Positions 36,251 through 63,919 of a stretch of DNA of 64,000 nucleotides are shown here, piece by piece. Positions within the stretch are counted from its first letter, which is position 1, and every line of letters begins with the position of its first letter. The notes under the pieces are model-generated. The model was not told the origin of the DNA and made no database searches. It was given only the letters and a program-made list of their open reading frames with translations. Made by a program: the position numbers and the translations under genes. Source of the stretch: Castor canadensis (Eukaryota; Chordata; Mammalia; Rodentia; Castoridae). The DNA is taken from contig NC_133390.1 in the NCBI RefSeq assembly GCF_047511655.1, positions 158,283,583 through 158,347,582 on the forward strand. Direction: 5' to 3'.

Positions 36251-37145
36251 GGAAAAGGTTAAGATAACAGAAACCAGAACCTCTAGAGGACCGGAGGTGG
36301 AGGACTGGGCTCTCATAGAAGGGAACATCTAGAAAGGTACATCCTGTGCCTGAGAAAAGGCAGACTTGTGGAAAGGGAGGTGCTTACACACAGGCAGGGA
36401 CCTTTCTAAGGGAGTCACACAGCTGCTATGCAATGTAACTTCTGATCCAGGTCACAAGCAAGGTGAACAGCAGCCTCCCTCTTTTCTATAATTCATCATC
36501 TCAAAGGCCACATTGAGACTGAGGTGGAGCTGAGCAGCCCTCTTTGCTGGCAGCATTGCCTTCAGGGACTGGAGTGACAGTTCCAGTTATTGATCCTATT
36601 GAGTCCAGGCTTCCTTCCTCCTAAACCTGAACCTGTAGGTACGGAAAGGCCTTGGGTTTTGGTTTGAGTTCAACATAGTACAAAGTCCAGCTCATTCTTA
36701 TGGCTCCTCTCAGAGCTTCAGTTTCCTGACCATAAACAAAGAAATTCAAGTCTCTACTCAAAACTTTTTATGAGGAAAAAGATCACATCTAAAAAATGGT
36801 TACTTAACACAATGCCTGGAACAAAATCATAGGTGGGCAAGAAATAGCAGTAGGCGTGTATGGTAGATCGCAGACTGTTTTGGCATCATGATCAATTGAG
36901 AAGCAGGTCTCTGGTGTTTGGTACTAACACCTGATTTACCAAAGTTTGAAAATTATATGCAGCAGTCATATCATATATGCATATAACTCATGCAACTTTC
37001 AGCTATGTGCACTGTTGGGGCAGAGGAGGTAAGAATTATTTAAGGACCCAACACCCTGAAGAGCATCCACGCTGGAATGAGCAGTTCTCAGCCCTCATGC
37101 TTCTGATGGTATGACCCAAGGGTTTTGCTTGACATCGTATCTTTA
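36251..37145. other. Intergenic sequence
   Basis: No gene or clear repeat recognised. Confidence 0.4.
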
Positions 37146-37146
37146 A

Positions 37147-37377
37147 AACTTCAGGTGAGCCAGATGCCAGAGGCTCACACCTGTAATCCTAGCTACTTGG
37201 GAAGCTTTGTTACTTCCAAGTTCAGCCTGGCAAATAGTTCACAAGAACCCCATCTCCAAAATAACCAGAGCAAAATCAATGGATGCGTGGCTCCAGCAGT
37301 AGAACATCTGCTTCATAAGCACAAAGCACTGAATTCAAACCCTAGTCCCCAGTCCCATCAAGGAAAAAAAAAAAAAA
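37147..37377 (+). repeat. Dimeric B1-ID SINE
   Basis: B1-like half, linker with AAAATAACCAGAGCAAAATC, full-length ID half and poly(A). Flanks AAACTTCAGGTGAG on both sides are target duplications. Confidence 0.88.
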
Positions 37378-37420
37378 AACTTCAGGTGAGTCCCTGTAAG
37401 AGCACTTTTTAAAACACAGC

Positions 37421-37632
37421 AAATAGGTGTGGCTCAAGTGGTAGAACACCTGCTTTGCAAGCTTGAAGCCCCGAATTCAAACCCAAGTCCCACCAAAAAA
37501 AAAAAAAAAAAAAGGCACAAAAACACAGCAAACAAGGCCTGTTTTTCTTTTTTTGGTGGTACTGGGGTTTGAACTTAGGGCCTCACACTTGCTTGGCAGT
37601 AACTCTACCCCTTAAGCCACTCAGGCAGCCCA
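37421..37632. repeat. Facing pair of ID-like SINEs
   Basis: A plus copy at 37421-37514 with poly(A) and a minus copy at 37548-37632, forming an imperfect inverted repeat. Confidence 0.85.
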
Positions 37633-37940
37633 AGCCCTTATGTCACTCAGATGCATTTGCACTCAAATAGAAGAGGTGGATTACTCATAATAGCAGATAG
37701 AAATAAGAGAGGGCAAAGCATGTGTTTATGCACTTATTGGGAAAACCCATGGGTAAGGAATGGGCAGCCATTAATCTCTGGTACCTTGTTTATTCAGTTC
37801 TGAACTCTTCAACATGGAAGGAATACTAAAGACAGCTCTAACTAATCTCAGGCATTACTTTCTGTCAAAACCTCATATTATAAGTGGAGCAGGCTTCACT
37901 TAACATTCCTCATTTGCCTCACGTGAAAGTGTGGCCCTGA

Positions 37941-38035
37941 TTTTTTTTTTTTTTCTTTCAGTACTGGGGTTTGAATTCAGGACCTCAGTCTTGCTAGGCA
38001 GGTGCTCTACTACTTGAGCCACTCCACCAGCCCTT
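37941..38035 (-). repeat. ID-like SINE
   Basis: Poly(T), then a near-consensus reverse ID ending CCACTCCACCAGCCC. Confidence 0.88.
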
Positions 38036-38342
38036 GTGGCTGGGTCAGAGTCTAGGTGTTACCACTTAGTGAGTCAGGCCAGTTGGCCGCTCTCCATTAA
38101 TAGCTTATAGTAATACCACCTCACAGTCAGAGGCTGAGAACACAAAAACAAATGACAACTGTGGAAGCTCAAGTCAAAGGTCTCATCCTGGTGTTCAAGG
38201 TCTCTCCTTTCTGTCCTTCAGGCCATTTGTGTTGCCTTCTTGCAGTCCCTACTACTCTATAGTCAAGCAACTCTTCCCCATCCTATATCCTGTCACTCAC
38301 ACTCCAAGCTGTCCTGCTGCTCGGAATGCCTTTGCCTTCTAT

Positions 38343-38555
38343 TGTTTTTGGTGGCACTTGGGTTTGAACTCAGGGCCTCAAGCTTGTTAGGCAGGTGCTC
38401 TATCACTTGAGCGTTCCACCAGCCATTTTGTGTTGGGTATTTTTGGGATAGGGTCTTGGGAACTATTTGGCGAGGGCTGGCTTCCAATAGCACTCCTCCT
38501 GATCTCTGCCTACTGAGAAGCTACGATTACAGGCATGAGCCACCAGCACCCAGCT
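38343..38555 (-). repeat. Dimeric B1-ID SINE, full-ID subfamily
   Basis: Reverse full ID, linker TGTTGGGTATTTTTGGGATA, then the B1-like half. Confidence 0.88.
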
Positions 38556-39257
38556 CTGCCTTCAATTTCTTGTTAAAAATCTTAAGTTCTTTCAAAATCC
38601 ACTGAAGCCCCACCTTTCCCCTAATGCCTCTCTACTACTGCCGGGCACTGAACTCTACTACTGGGCACAAAGTAGGAAGGGTCAGGAGATGGCTCAGCTG
38701 CTTATGGGCCTGCCTTCTGTCTAGCTTCAGATCCCAGCCAGCTGGAGTCAGATCTCAAACACCCCAATATCTCCATCAGGCTTTCCATTTAGTGGATGGC
38801 CCTTAAAAGTCTACAGTTACCCTGCCCATGTGGATTTTTTTTTTATTATTATTATTTCTAAGACCAGACACGGATCATTAAATGATCAGTCAGGCAAATA
38901 GGAGGGGGCCCAATTTCCCATTCTCCTTCTGGTGATTCAAATCATGAAGCTTCTTTGTGTGATTTTAGGAAAGCCACGTCTATTGAGTCTCCATTCTCAT
39001 CTATAAAACTAGATAATATTACTAAGATTGTTGTAAGAATAAAGTAATCAACTACAGAGCCCTGGAACCAGTAAGTGCTTAATAAGTAATAATAGTCTCC
39101 TTAAGGTATACTGGTCAATACAAAGAAAAGTGGAAATGGGGTGAAAAAAATATAAACACAAAAAGTAAGGTAGAAGAAATAAACAGAAATTACAATAATT
39201 ATAAATGGGTTAAATTCACTGATTAAATGATATTCTCAGACTGGGTTAAAACCAATT
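38556..39257. other. Intergenic sequence with MIR-like piece
   Basis: 38940-39100 resembles MIR. Otherwise unassigned. Confidence 0.4.
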
Positions 39258-39455
39258 TAAACTGGGCACCAGTGGCTCATGCCTATAATACTAGCTCCTT
39301 GGAGATCAAGAAGATTGTGGTTTGAGGCCACCCTGGACAAATAGTTCATGAGACCCCATCTCCAAAAATAACCAGAGCAAAATGGACAGGAGGAGGTATG
39401 GCTCAAGTCATACAGCACCTGCTTTGCAGGTTCAAACCCCACTCCCAAAAAAAAA
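39258..39455 (+). repeat. Dimeric B1-ID SINE
   Basis: B1-like half, linker with AAAATAACCAGAGCAAAATGG, and a diverged ID half. It lies just beyond the AHCY poly(A) signal. Confidence 0.85.
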
Positions 39456-39674
39456 GTTATTTATGAGACACATCTGAAAAGATAAAGGTCCCTGAAGAGT
39501 TCCCTCTTTACCTATCCTCCTAAGCCTAAGGAGTTGTCCATAACCCATATTATCCTACACTGCAGACAACCCCCTGTCTTCTCAATGCTTCATCAATACA
39601 TGACTATAACCACTTGCTCTTGTCATACATGGTCGGCAGTAGATTATGTATATAATAAAAGGTTCAAAAATTCT

Positions 39675-40425
39675 TTCAGGCACCAAAAATTTTATTTACC
39701 CACTTTCCTGCATTCAACATTTTAAATGTGAAAAAAACAAATTAATCTCCTTTCAACCAAGGGTTGTAACTGGAACCACCATGTTGCAACATGGTGGCAC
39801 TTTTGTTTTTCTGGCCCCTCTCAACCTCTGGCTGTCACTTCTCTTGTCCTTTCTTGGCTATCACTTTAAAGTCAATTCTAATCCCTGTGAAATAGGGACT
39901 AAAAGTACCAACACCTCAGTGTTCTAAGGTTTAAGAGAAGGCCCAGCACTAAGTAAGCCAAGATCTTAGGAACACTGGAATTCCAACAGTTCTTTGCCCT
40001 TTGATATAGCTCCTTCTCATGTGTCATAGGCTGAGAAACCAGTGAACCTGTAAACCAAGCACATGGGTCTAAGTCCATAGGCCAGGTGAGGGCCTGGAAG
40101 ATAGACAAAGTCCATGGGCTTTGCAGCCGCACTACCAACTTCCAGCCTAAGGAAGGACTGACTAAGTAAGCAGTTCCAAGACCCCTGAGCTCATGGTTCC
40201 CTGTGGATGTCTCCCTTATACCTCCATCTTGACAAATGCCTCTCAATTTCACTTGCCACATTTGGAACAGTATGCAGCAGAGGCCAAAGACTATGTGACC
40301 AGTCCCAGAGAGCCGATGGGGAACACTGAAAAGGCAATCGAAAAGTTGGTGCCATTTGTTCTTGGGGAGGAGACATGGGGTCTGGACAGGGGTGGCAGCT
40401 GGAAGGTGAAGGGCAGTTCTGGCTC
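39675..40425 (-). other. AHCY: AHCY 3'UTR (probable extent)
   Basis: Downstream of the stop on the minus strand the first convincing poly(A) signal is AATAAA at 39696-39691 (TTTATT on +). That gives a 3'UTR of roughly 750 nt, similar in scale to other mammals. The end point is inferred. Confidence 0.6.
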
Positions 40426-56200
<15,775 letters not shown>

Positions 56201-56280
56201 ACTGTCGGCGCTTCCGCACGCAGTGATGAACGCGAACGAACGGGACCGGGCCTCTAAGTACCAGAAGCGGGCGGGCAGCG
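56201..56280 (-). promoter_or_regulatory. AHCY: AHCY 5'UTR and likely transcription start zone
   Basis: GC-rich leader upstream of the ATG. Transcription start is inferred at about 56270-56280 from the position of the TATA-like box. Confidence 0.55.
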
Positions 56281-56302
56281 AGCTGCGCGCGGCGCCGGCG
56301 TC

Positions 56303-56310
56303 TTTAAATA
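56303..56310 (-). promoter_or_regulatory. AHCY: AHCY TATA-like element
   Basis: TATTTAAA on the minus strand, about 105 bp upstream of the ATG, flanked by CpG-rich sequence. Its distance fits a start near 56275. Function is inferred. Confidence 0.5.
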
Positions 56311-56556
56311 GCTTCCTGTTACTTGCATATTCATGAGTCCTTCTGGGGCCGAGCCATCCGGGGCGGAGCCTCGCGCCAGCGGACGGGGCGGAGCCGGACT
56401 TCGATCCCTAATGCCAAGAGCGCAAATTTTATACCGCTTGGCCCTTTGATTCTGGCACCTGTCCCAAAGGGAGGGCCAGGAGAGGCCTAAGAGCGAGCCA
56501 AGGCCGTTCTTTCTCCCGTTTGTTCAGCCAGTAAATCCCACGTCAAGACCAAGCAG

Positions 56557-56775
56557 AAGCCGGCACCGGTGGTGCATACCTGTAATCCTAGCTACTTGGG
56601 GAGCTGAGATCTGAAGGATCGATGAGGCCAGCCCTAGCAAACAGTTTTCCAGACCCCATCTCCAAAATAACTATAGCAAAATGGACTGGAGGAGTGGCTC
56701 AAGCGGAAGAGCTCCTGTTTTGTAAGCATGAGTCCCTGAGTTCAAACCCCAGCACCCCTCCTCTCCCCCCAAAAA
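56557..56775 (+). repeat. Dimeric B1-ID SINE upstream of AHCY
   Basis: B1-like half, linker with AAAATAACTATAGCAAAATGG, and a full ID half with a C-rich tail. Confidence 0.87.
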
Positions 56776-57289
56776 AGAGAACTTTGAAATCCCAGCCAGC
56801 TCACTTGAGCCTCAGTTTCCTCAGCTGAAAAATGAACTGAATGATACCGATCACATAGAGTACAAGTAAAGTTGCAATACGTCAGGCACCTATCGCATAC
56901 CAAACCTTCCCTCTATCCCTAAATTTAGGTAAATTTGCATGCACTTATTCTTTTTCTAGATACGTATGTCATTAAACAATTTGTAGAATTCTTTCTGTGT
57001 TAAAACTCTATAAGTGATACTAAATGTACTTACCCTTCTGCCGCTTGCTTCTTTTTTTTTTTTTCTGTCCGCATATTTGTAAGAATCTTGAAGATAGAAG
57101 TGTATTTGTTTTTGCTGGCTATCGAATTTCATCGTATAGTTAACGTGAGTTATTTGTTCTCCTGTTTGATATTCAAGTTATGTTAACATACACAAGGTTA
57201 TCAGGCAAGGTGACCAAATCCAAATGATGGGCCTCAGCCTGCATCCCACCCACCTCTTGGCTTCCTCTTTACTCTCCTCCTATGGCTTT

Positions 57290-57440
57290 TTCTTTTTCTT
57301 CTTTGGCCTTTTCTTTGGCAATACAGGACCTCACTGTATTGCCCAGACTGGCCCCCACCTCTTGGGCTCAGTGACACTCCTTGTCTCAGCCTCCCAAGTA
57401 GCTGAAACTACAGGTACATACTACCACACCCAGTATATAA
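57290..57440 (-). repeat. B1/7SL-like SINE
   Basis: Reverse TCTCAGCCTCCCAAGTAGCT and GTATTGCCCAGACTGG. Confidence 0.65.
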
Positions 57441-57494
57441 TGTTTCTTTTACCCCTTCTTGGACCATTTCACCTACACTTGTGGCTATTATGAC

Positions 57495-57841
57495 TGTAGC
57501 AAGAAAGGGGAGGCCAGAAAAGACACAGACCGGCTGGTGTGCTAATGAGACGGGGGAGGGGATGGCAAAGTAGAGAAATAAAACCTAAAGAATTGAAACA
57601 TGAAGGTCATATAGCACTGGGGAAATGAAATAGCCAATTAAGTCACATGCATCCATATGTGGGTTGAGCTTTGCTTTTTGCTTCTGTAACCTGCTTGCAA
57701 GGGTATATAAGGTGAGACCCCTTTGTTCTCGGGGCTCAGCCTTTAGACACACGTCCGCTGGTTCTGTGCGGACACAATAAATGTTGCTTCCTGCTAACCT
57801 GCCTCAGAGACTCGTATCTCAGCTCATAATTTCCCACAACA
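57495..57841 (+). repeat. Solo LTR of an endogenous retrovirus (class I-like)
   Basis: Begins TGTAGC, ends CAACA, and is flanked by TGAC on both sides (57491-57494 and 57842-57845), a 4-bp target duplication. A TATATAA box is at 57704-57710 and an AATAAA poly(A) signal at 57776-57781. No internal viral sequence remains, so it arose by LTR-LTR recombination. It lies upstream of AHCY in the opposite orientation. Confidence 0.85.
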
Positions 57842-57849
57842 TGACCACT

Positions 57850-59470
57850 TATATCCAGTTAATACATGTGTTCATGGAATAAAACACTGTTTTACCCCAG
57901 AAGTCACCTGTTTCCCTTCTCAACCACATGCCCCTTTTCTCTATCCCTGGAGTTACTGTGAGTTTTGTCTTAATCGTTCCTTTTCTTTTATCTTTTGATT
58001 TTGCTACCTATACAATTATCCCTGAACAATATAGTGTTATATTTGATGAGATTTGTCTTTGGATCAATGAAAATATACTGTATATATTCTTCTGTAACTC
58101 ACTTTGCTCTCTCAACATTGCTTTTGAGAGTCATTCATATTGATGATGGAACTATGCCCCATCACTCAGTGTAACCCATTGAGTGAATGACTATCCCACA
58201 ATTTATTGTGTTATTCAGAGACATTGGGTTGTTCCAGTTTTTTCCCTCTACAAACAATACTGCACTAACATTTTTGTCCATATATAGAGACAGGAGTCAA
58301 ATTGCTTGATTATGAGGCATGCTCATGTCCAATTTTACTAGATATGAAACATTCCCAAAGTGATTACATCAGTCTACTTGCACCAACAGTAGGTAAAAAT
58401 TCTTTTTCTATGCCCTTACCACCAGTTCCTATTATCAAATTTTTATTTTATGCCAATCTGGCAGGTAGGAAATTATATCTCATTGTGGTTTTAATGTGCC
58501 TTTCATTGCCTGCTAATGAGGTGGAGCATCTATTCATGCTATAACCCATCTGGACTTTGCTCTCTTAAAGATCCAGTAGTCTTTGTCCACTTAAAAATTA
58601 CTAGGAATTTCTTCATATTCTGCAGACTCATCTCTTGCTAATTATGTGTGTTGCAAATATCTTCTGCAGGTTTGTGGTTTGTCTTCTCACCTGCCCTCCC
58701 TATGTTGTTTTTGGATGAATAGAAAGTCTTAGTTTTAATGTAGTCAAATTTATCAATCATTTCCTTTAGAGTCAGTGAGAAATTTTAACTTCTTTTAGAA
58801 AGCCTAGGACTGAGTACAAAGTGTCTGCATAGCAAGCACAAGGCCCTGAATGGAAACCCTAATACCACCAAAAAAAAAAAAAGAAAAGAAAGAAAGCCTA
58901 TATATCCCAAGGCCATAAAGAATTTCCCCTACAATGTCTTCCCCACATTTTATAATTTGAATATGTATGTGGTATGAGGCAGAAGTTCTATTTCATTTTC
59001 CCCATATAGATAAGCCATTATCGCCGCACTCTCAATGAGTAGTGGTCCTTCCCCCAGCAACCTGCAGTGCCATCTCTGTCAGATATGAAGTGTCTGTGAG
59101 TACGTGGGTCTGTTTCTTCACTATCTATTCTCAGGCACTGGTCTATGCCAAGTCTACACTGTGAAAATCACTAGAGCCTGTAATAAATCAAATCTTATAG
59201 GAGGAGTCCCCCTACCTTGCTCTTCCAAAGTGCCTTGACTATATTAGATGCTTATACATCCATGTAGTTTAGGAACTACTTTGCCAAATTCTAGAAAAAA
59301 TAACTTTGGAGAGATTTGTACTGAAATTGTGTTACTCTATAAACTATTTGGGGAGAGAATTTACATCATTATGTCAAGCATTCTAATCAGTTAACATGAT
59401 ATATATATATATATGTATATACTTATATGGTATATTTTTCCTTCATTTATTTAAGGCTAATTTAATATTT
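57850..59470 (-). repeat. Old L1 (L1M-type), 3' part
   Basis: The reverse strand matches L1M ORF2 end and 3' region in order. An ID SINE at 58805-58880 is inserted with AGAAAGCCT duplicated on both sides. Confidence 0.75.
58805..58880 (+). repeat. ID-like SINE nested in L1
   Basis: A diverged, short ID with A-rich tail and a 9-bp target duplication. Confidence 0.8.
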
Positions 59471-59485
59471 TTCAATAAAGACCCT

Positions 59486-60012
59486 ATCTCAAAAAAAAAA
59501 AAAAAAAAACCCTTCACAAAAAAGGACTGGTGGAGTGGCTCAAGGTGAAGGCCCTGAGTTCAAGCCCCAGTACTGCAAAAACAAAACAAACAAAAAAAAA
59601 AGCAGCAAGAGAAACTACAGAAAATATACAAACACAGAGACTGAAAAATATGCTTTTGAATGATCAGTAGGTCATCAAAGAAAACAGGGAAGAAATAAAA
59701 ATTCCTAGAAGCAAATGGAAATGAAAACACTACATACCAGAGCCTATGGGGCACAATAAAAGAGGTTCTAAGAGGGAAGTTTATAGCTATAAAAGCCTAC
59801 ATTAAAAAATCATGGAAGGTTGGGCACTGGTGGCTCAAGCCTATAATCCTAGCTACTCAGGAGGCAGAGATCAGGAGGATCACGGTTCAAAACCAACCTA
59901 GGCAAATAGTTCACAAGACCCTATATTGAAAAGACCCATCACAAAAAGTGGCTGGTGGAGTGGCTCAAGGTGTAGACCCTGAGTTCAAACCCCAGTATCA
60001 CAAAAAAAAAAA
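59486..60012 (+). repeat. Two dimeric SINEs flanking an L1 piece
   Basis: Truncated dimer at 59486-59600 and full dimer at 59819-60012, both of the deleted-ID subfamily. 59601-59818 is plus-strand L1 ORF2-like. Confidence 0.8.
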
Positions 60013-60014
60013 GG

Positions 60015-60490
60015 TGAGACTTAGCAGTAGGCCTTTAGGTCATTGGATGCATGCCACTGTACCCCTGAAGGGAACTGTGAGACTCCAGTCCACTCCTCTT
60101 TCTTTTGCTTCCTGACCATGAGGCAAGTGGTTTTGCTCTGCCATGTGCTCCTGCCATGACGTACTGCCTCACCACAGGCCCAAAGCAACAGGGCAAACTG
60201 ATTTATGATGGAGTATCAAAAAACATAAGAAAAAATGTCCCTTTTTTCTCCTTTCTTTTTCTTCCTTCCTTCCCTCCCTCTCTCCTTCCATCCCTTCCTT
60301 TCTTCTTTCTTTTTTTTTAGACAAGGTCTCACTATGTAACCCAGGCTGGCCTCAAGCTTGTGATGTTCCTGCATCAGATTTTCATGTGCTGTGATTACAG
60401 CTGAGTGCCACCATGCTCATCTAACCTTTTCTTTTCCTAAGTTGATTATCCCAGGTATTTTGTTACAGTGATAGAATGCTGGCTAATACA
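60015..60490 (+). repeat. Second MaLR-type LTR, interrupted
   Basis: Shares with the 1.65-kb copy the CATGAGGCAAGTGG...CCATGACGTACTGCCTC segment and ends GCTGGCTAATACA. Split by a minus-strand B1-like element (60318-60425) and a CT-rich tract. Confidence 0.65.
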
Positions 60491-60659
60491 AGAAGTACTC
60501 CCTCCTCTTCTAGTCCCAAGAAAAAGCTGTACAGTACTCATATTAATTGTTCTTTAAATCTTTGGTAAAATTCTCTAATGCAACTATCTGAGCCTGGACA
60601 TTTTTTTTTTCTTTTTCTTTTTTTTTTAAAGCAAGGAACAACTGAATGGCAGGCATTTC

Positions 60660-61103
60660 TTTTTTTTTTCTTTTGGTAGAACTGGGTTTGAACTCAGGGC
60701 TTCATGCTTGCAAAGCAGAAGCTCTACCACTTGAACCACACCTCCATTTTGCTTTGGAAAACGGATCTCATGAACTATTTGCCTGGGAACCACAGCCCTC
60801 CTGATCTCAGCCTCCTAATTAGCTGGGATTACAGGCATGAGCCACCAGTACCTAGCTGAACATTTCTTTCTTGAGATATTATTTATTTATTTATTTATTT
60901 AGGTACTGGGAATTGAACAAAGGGCCTTGTGCATACTTGGCAAGCATTCTACCACTTAAGTCATTTCCCTTGCCCTCTATTTTGTATGTTGTTTTCGAGA
61001 CAGGGTCTTACTAACTTTGCCTGGGCTGGCTTCAAACTCATGATCCTCCTCTTCCTGCCTTCTGAGTAGTTGGGATTACAGGCATGTCCTACCACTCCCA
61101 GCT
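60660..61103 (-). repeat. Two SINEs, minus strand
   Basis: Dimer at 60660-60857 (full ID, linker containing CCATTTTG), then an ID/B1 composite at 60893-61103 starting in a (TTTA)n tail. Confidence 0.82.
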
Positions 61104-62655
61104 TCTTTCTTGAGAGTTTTAAATTGTGAAGTCAACTTCCTTAATAGTTATAGGATTACTGTTTTTCATACTGGATGAGTTTTAAATTATGAAGTCTATT
61201 TCCTTAATAGTTATAGGATTACTCTATTTCACATTGAGTGTATTTTTCAAGGGGTGGTCTGTTGTTGAAGTTGTTAAATTTATGTGTATAGAGTTGTTTG
61301 TGGTAGGTATTCCCTTATTATCCTTTTGATATCAATGGAGTCTGAAGGTGATATCTCTGTTTTAATCCTGATATTGGTAGTTCATGTCTTATTTTTTTCT
61401 TTTTCCATCTCCCTAGAGATCTGTCAATTTTATTGATCTTTTCAAATGACTGGCTCTGTCTTTTTTTTGTGTGTGTGCTACTGAGGTTTGAAGTCAGGGC
61501 CTACATCTTGAGCCACTCCACCAGCCCTTTTTGTGATGGGTTTTTTTCGAGATAGGGTTTCTCAATCTATTGCCCAGGCTGGCTTTGAACTTCGAACCTC
61601 CTGATCTCTGCATCCTGAGTAGCTAGGAGTATAGGTATGAGCCACCTGTGCCGGGCTAGTTTTTCTGTTTTCAACTTCATGATTTCTTCTCTTGTCATGA
61701 TAACTCCTTCCTTCTGTTTGCTTTAGGTTTACTTTGCTCTGCTTTTTCTGTGTTTTTGAAATGGGAGCTTAAATTATTGATTTGAGACTTTTCTTCTTTT
61801 CTACTGTATTCATTTAGTGTTTTAAAATTTCCTCTCAGCACTGCTGCTTTACTGCAAATTTAATATGTTGTACTTCCATTTTCATTCAATTCAATCTATT
61901 TTTACTGTTTTTTTAAAAAACTAGCAGAAACTAATTGTAAGTTCAATGTATTTTAAATAAGCAAATTCATTCATTTATAAAATGGGAATACCAAAGCTCT
62001 CACAAGTACAGAGCTTACTGACTAGAAAGTTGACTTTTTGCAGCATGTGCAAGGATTTTTTTTTTTTTTTTTTTTGGTGGTACTGGGGTTTGAACTCAGG
62101 GCTTCCACTTGCTAAGCAGGTGCTCTACCACTTAAGCCATACTCCCAGCCCACGATCAATCTAATTTTAAAACTTCCCTTCAGACTTCCTTTTTGACCAA
62201 AGGACTGTTTAGTGTGTTTATATTTCCAAGGGTTTGGAGATTTTTTTCATTATTGTTCTGTTACTGATTTCAGGTTTGAGTCCATTGTGGTTAGAGAACA
62301 CACTCTATATGGTTTCAATTCCTTCCAATTTGTTGAGATTTGTTTTATGACCATGATGTGGTCAGTCTTGGTGTAAGTTTTTCCAGCACTTGAAACCAAT
62401 CTGTATTTTGCAGCTGTTGGGCAAAGTCAATTAGATACTGTTGGGCAAAGTCAATTAGATACTGTTGATTGAGTGTTGCTGAGTTCTAGATCCTTGCTGA
62501 TTTTCTGTCTGATTGTTCTGTCAATTGATGAACTGAATTGATGAAGTCTCCAACTGTAATTGTGGATTTATTTCTCCTTTCCAGTGTATCAGCTTTTGCT
62601 CCACACATTTTTCAACTCTGTTGTTTTGTGCAGTCAGATTTAGTATTGCTATGAT
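61104..62655 (-). repeat. Old L1 (L1M-type) ORF2, interrupted
   Basis: Reverse L1 ORF2-like sequence at 61104-61460, 61660-62050 and 62160-62655. Dimeric SINE (61463-61658, deleted ID) and ID SINE (62056-62154) are inserted. 62414-62461 is a 24-bp tandem duplication. Confidence 0.7.
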
Positions 62656-62819
62656 TTCTTAGTGGATTGACTCTTATCTTTCCATAATGGAAATGAAACA
62701 ATGAGACAAATAGGAGGGAAAGGGATACCTTATTAGTGCCATGGTGGAAGTCCAAGCTCCCCATGCAGATTTTGTAGAAGGGAATAGTCAATTTTCTTTT
62801 CACCTTTACTTTAAGATGG

Positions 62820-63480
62820 ATAAACATTTAAAATGTCATTGTACACTCTTGATGAGACAGTGAAGAAACATGGCCCCTCAGACATTTTGCATTTGGAAAA
62901 CTTTCAGAAACAACACTCTGGTAATAGCTAAGAAGATTGCAAATTCACATGCCCTTTTACCAAACAGTTCCATTTCTAGGAACTTATTCCAAGGATGAGT
63001 GCACATGTGAGTGAAATGACATTAAAAGTCAAAGATTGGAAGCAGTCTAAATGTCCTTCAAAAGACTCGATAAATAATGGTACAGTTCACACGGTGGAAT
63101 ACTACGGCAGCCTTTTTTTTGGCGGTACTGGGGCTTGAACTCAAGAGTCTCAGGCTTGCTAGGCAGGAGTTCTACCACTTAAGCCACTCCACCATCCCTG
63201 GGTATTTTTCGAGATAGGGTCTGGAGAACTATTTGCGTGGGTTGCCTTCGACCCGCAATCCCCCTGATCTCTGCCTATTGAGTAGCTAAGATTATAGGCG
63301 TGAGCCACCACTGGCACCCGGCAAGGCAGCCATTTTTAAAAGATGTTTATCTGTTAATGTGGAACAATCTTCAAGGTGTTACATGAAGGGAAGGTGAAAG
63401 CAACGTGCTGAACAGAAAAAAGAATACACAGGACAGGTATTGGCCTAGATACGCAAAAAAAAAATAAATACATACATCAG
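62820..63480 (+). repeat. Old L1 3' part with nested dimeric SINE
   Basis: Plus-strand L1 ORF2 end (ATGGTACAGTTCACACGGTG, GGAATACTACGGCAGCC) split at 63110-63322 by a minus-strand dimer of the full-ID subfamily. GGCAGCC flanks both sides. Confidence 0.72.
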
Positions 63481-63499
63481 GCTACACACAGAAGGAGCT

Positions 63500-63843
63500 G
63501 TGTATCACAGGGCTTCCTGGGGGAGGAGCGCGCGCTCCGCTGAAAAGCACAGTGGACAAAAGACACACGCCCGTGCTTCAAGTCCAGGTTCAGAGACTCG
63601 CTGGTCAGGCCGCAGGTTGGGCAGGTTGGGAACCAGGTAAGGTCCTCCCTCTCGCCCTTTGCACCTGCCCTTCCCCTGTTTGCTTTTACTGACGCTTAAG
63701 TCCGGGAACTGAGCCGCGGGGACCGCAGCAGGCTGCGCACTGGCCGCAGGCCCTTCACCGGAGCGCATCCTCACTGCGCAAGGGTCACCGCGGCTGGAGG
63801 CGAAGGAGTCGGTCGTGGTGCTAGGGTCGCCCGCCCCAAGATG

Positions 63844-63919
<76 letters not shown>

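Noticed and set aside
35804..36328. 174-codon open frame on the minus strand, the longest non-SINE frame between the genes
   Set aside because: It crosses an L1 3' tail and A-rich tracts (giving a poly-Lys run), has no recognisable domain and no splice or promoter context.
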